Assembly (NCBI GenBank): GCA_024640405.1
Contig: JAHEFB010000033.1
Coordinates: forward strand, 1 to 46,337
Direction: 5' to 3'
Length of the DNA: 46,337 nt
Origin: Alphaproteobacteria bacterium
GTDB taxonomy: Bacteria; Pseudomonadota; Alphaproteobacteria; Rhizobiales; Aestuariivirgaceae
This document shows, in pieces, positions 45,153 through 46,337 of the stretch. How positions within the stretch are numbered: position 1 is the first letter of the stretch; every line of letters starts with the position of its first letter. A program made the translations under genes and the position numbers. The notes beneath the pieces were generated by a model. The model did not search any database and was not told the origin of the DNA. It worked only from the letters and a program-made list of their open reading frames with translations.

Positions 45153-46310
45153 ATGGCAGCTCAATCAAATCAAATACCAGCAAATCCTGACCTCGTGATA
45201 ATCGGCGCAGGCGTGGTGGGTCTGTGGTGTGCGCGCAAGGCCATGCAGTCCGGCCTGAGTGTCGTGATAATCGACAAGCAGCAGGTCGGTCACGGTGCCA
45301 GCGGTGGCATTCTTGGCGCGCTGATGCCGCATCGGCCGGTAAACTGGACCGAGACGCAGGCTTTTCAACTCGACGCGCTGATGTCGCTGGAAACCGAAAT
45401 CGCCCGTCTGGAGTCGGAAACCGGGCTGTCGTGCGGCTATAACCGGTGTGGCCGGATCATGCCGATCAACTCCGAAACCTTTCTGGCTGAACACCGGCAG
45501 TGGCAGGCGGGGTCGAAGCAGAGATGGCCGGCCGCGTCTGTCTCTGGAGCTCCGGTTTTTTGGGACATAATTCATGGCGTGCCGAGGCCGGGCTGGCCCA
45601 GGTTGAAATCGGCGTATGTGGGCTACAGCTTTGACACGATGAGCGCCCGTGTCAATCCACGCAGCCTGCTGAAGGCGCTGGTTCACGCCATCAAGCATGA
45701 AGCCGTCATAGTGGAAAATTGCTGGGTTGAATCGATTTCAGAGACCGGCAGGGTGTTTCTTGCAAACGGGACAAGTTTTTCACCGGGCCATGTCATCGTG
45801 GCAGCCGGTCACGAAAGCTTTGCCCTGCTGCGCCCGGCGCTGAACTGTCAGCTCGGATGGGGCGTCAAAGGCCAGGCCGTTATGTTGCGGCCGGCCCGGG
45901 AATCGTTTGCAAACCAGCCGATCATCTATAGCGGCGGCACTTATGTAATCTCTCATGGGGACGGGCTTGTGGCGGTTGGGTCCACGTCGACGAAAGCTTT
46001 CAAGGATGATCGGGTGGATGAACTGGTTACCCACCAGTTGATGCAACGCGCCGGTGAACTTTGCCCGGCGCTGGCGGGTGCCACAATCGTCGAGCAATGG
46101 GCGGGAATCCGGCCGCGGGCCGCAGGCCGCGATCCGGTTGTCGGGCGGTTACCCGGCGCACCCGATATCATCGTGGCCTCCGGCGGTTTCCGGATCACCC
46201 TCGGCATCGCCCACAAGATGGCGGATGCGGCACTGGCGCTGGTGCGGGATATACCCTGCCAACTACCAGGCAGTTTTGCTGTGGAAAAACATGTTGCAAA
46301 GGCGAGCTAA
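45153..46310 (+). CDS. FAD-dependent oxidoreductase, possible stand-alone MnmC oxidase domain
   Basis: A 385-residue DAO-family flavoprotein. The dinucleotide motif VIIGAGVVGLWCARKA lies at about 16-31. HGASGGILGALMPHRPVNWT follows, resembling the GASGxxxGALxP block of the MnmC oxidase domain. Near the C-terminus, WAGIRPRAAGRDPVVGRLPG and FRITLGIAHKMAD are family-typical. It is divergent from mnmD, with 11 bp between the annotated starts. This suggests it carries the C-terminal half of MnmC, which oxidises cmnm5s2U34 to nm5s2U34. A general glycine or D-amino acid oxidase is the alternative. The gene is complete, ending 27 bp before the window end. Confidence 0.82.
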   Translation: MAAQSNQIPANPDLVIIGAGVVGLWCARKAMQSGLSVVIIDKQQVGHGASGGILGALMPHRPVNWTETQAFQLDALMSLETEIARLESETGLSCGYNRCGRIMPINSETFLAEHRQWQAGSKQRWPAASVSGAPVFWDIIHGVPRPGWPRLKSAYVGYSFDTMSARVNPRSLLKALVHAIKHEAVIVENCWVESISETGRVFLANGTSFSPGHVIVAAGHESFALLRPALNCQLGWGVKGQAVMLRPARESFANQPIIYSGGTYVISHGDGLVAVGSTSTKAFKDDRVDELVTHQLMQRAGELCPALAGATIVEQWAGIRPRAAGRDPVVGRLPGAPDIIVASGGFRITLGIAHKMADAALALVRDIPCQLPGSFAVEKHVAKAS

Positions 46311-46337
46311 GGTGCCTGGAACCTGAACAGATTTTTA

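Noticed and set aside
1..46337. tRNA genes, CRISPR arrays, insertion sequences and prophage genes
   Set aside because: None were found on reading: no cloverleaf-like segment, no regularly spaced repeats, and no transposase or integrase motif among the open frames.

Overview
The window looks like a stretch of chromosome from an alphaproteobacterium, most likely of the Hyphomicrobiales (Rhizobiales) or a close marine relative. The grounds are the gene order purH / heparinase II-III-like / rsmB / htpX with a divergent DUF1674 gene, a very large NAD-specific glutamate dehydrogenase, folD next to a YggT gene, and the general codon style. The species cannot be named from the sequence. No tRNA, rRNA, CRISPR array, integrase, transposase or phage gene was seen.

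Layout. 1-1916: an lrgB-lrgA pair on the minus strand between two copies of a short CAACAACGGACATT repeat, then about 670 bp without an intact gene. 1917-5718: a DMT exporter, an FkbM-type methyltransferase and a two-domain glycosyltransferase that joins a GT17-like half to a GT2-like half. 5825-8099: a BCCT transporter with a clear terminator and a divergent UspA protein. 8256-10661: a MocR-type regulator divergent from an EamA exporter, with a direct-repeat operator candidate between them. 10799-11264: a small envelope protein whose reading frame is broken at a run of six A. 11336-20497: prfC, an AhpD-like protein, NAD-GDH, a YbjQ protein and purH. 20581-25071: heparinase-like gene, rsmB, htpX, and a divergent succinate dehydrogenase assembly factor (SDHAF4/DUF1674). 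25277-29370: argG, then a compact three-gene set (secreted beta-propeller plus ankyrin protein, Tat-type aldo/keto reductase, DUF6064 membrane protein). 29557-37049: sulfotransferase, typA, M3 peptidase, a secreted unknown, ppa, folD and yggT.

37283-41325 is the most interesting part. It is a tight three-gene operon encoding a TPR/outer-membrane barrel protein, a secreted FecR-domain protein and an inner-membrane CHASE2-class III adenylate cyclase. A good sigma70-like promoter precedes it, with a perfect 8+4+8 palindrome just upstream of the -35. I infer an envelope-spanning sensory or assembly system that ends in cAMP production.

41632-46310: a class I glutamine amidotransferase, an SDR, a GlcG/HbpS-like protein, a DUF985 cupin, and two divergent genes that match the separated halves of MnmC (MnmD methyltransferase and an FAD oxidoreductase).

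Most of the window is housekeeping (translation, purine, arginine, folate, glutamate and pyrophosphate metabolism) with small accessory modules between. Functions come from recognised motifs and family resemblance read by eye; no database search was run.
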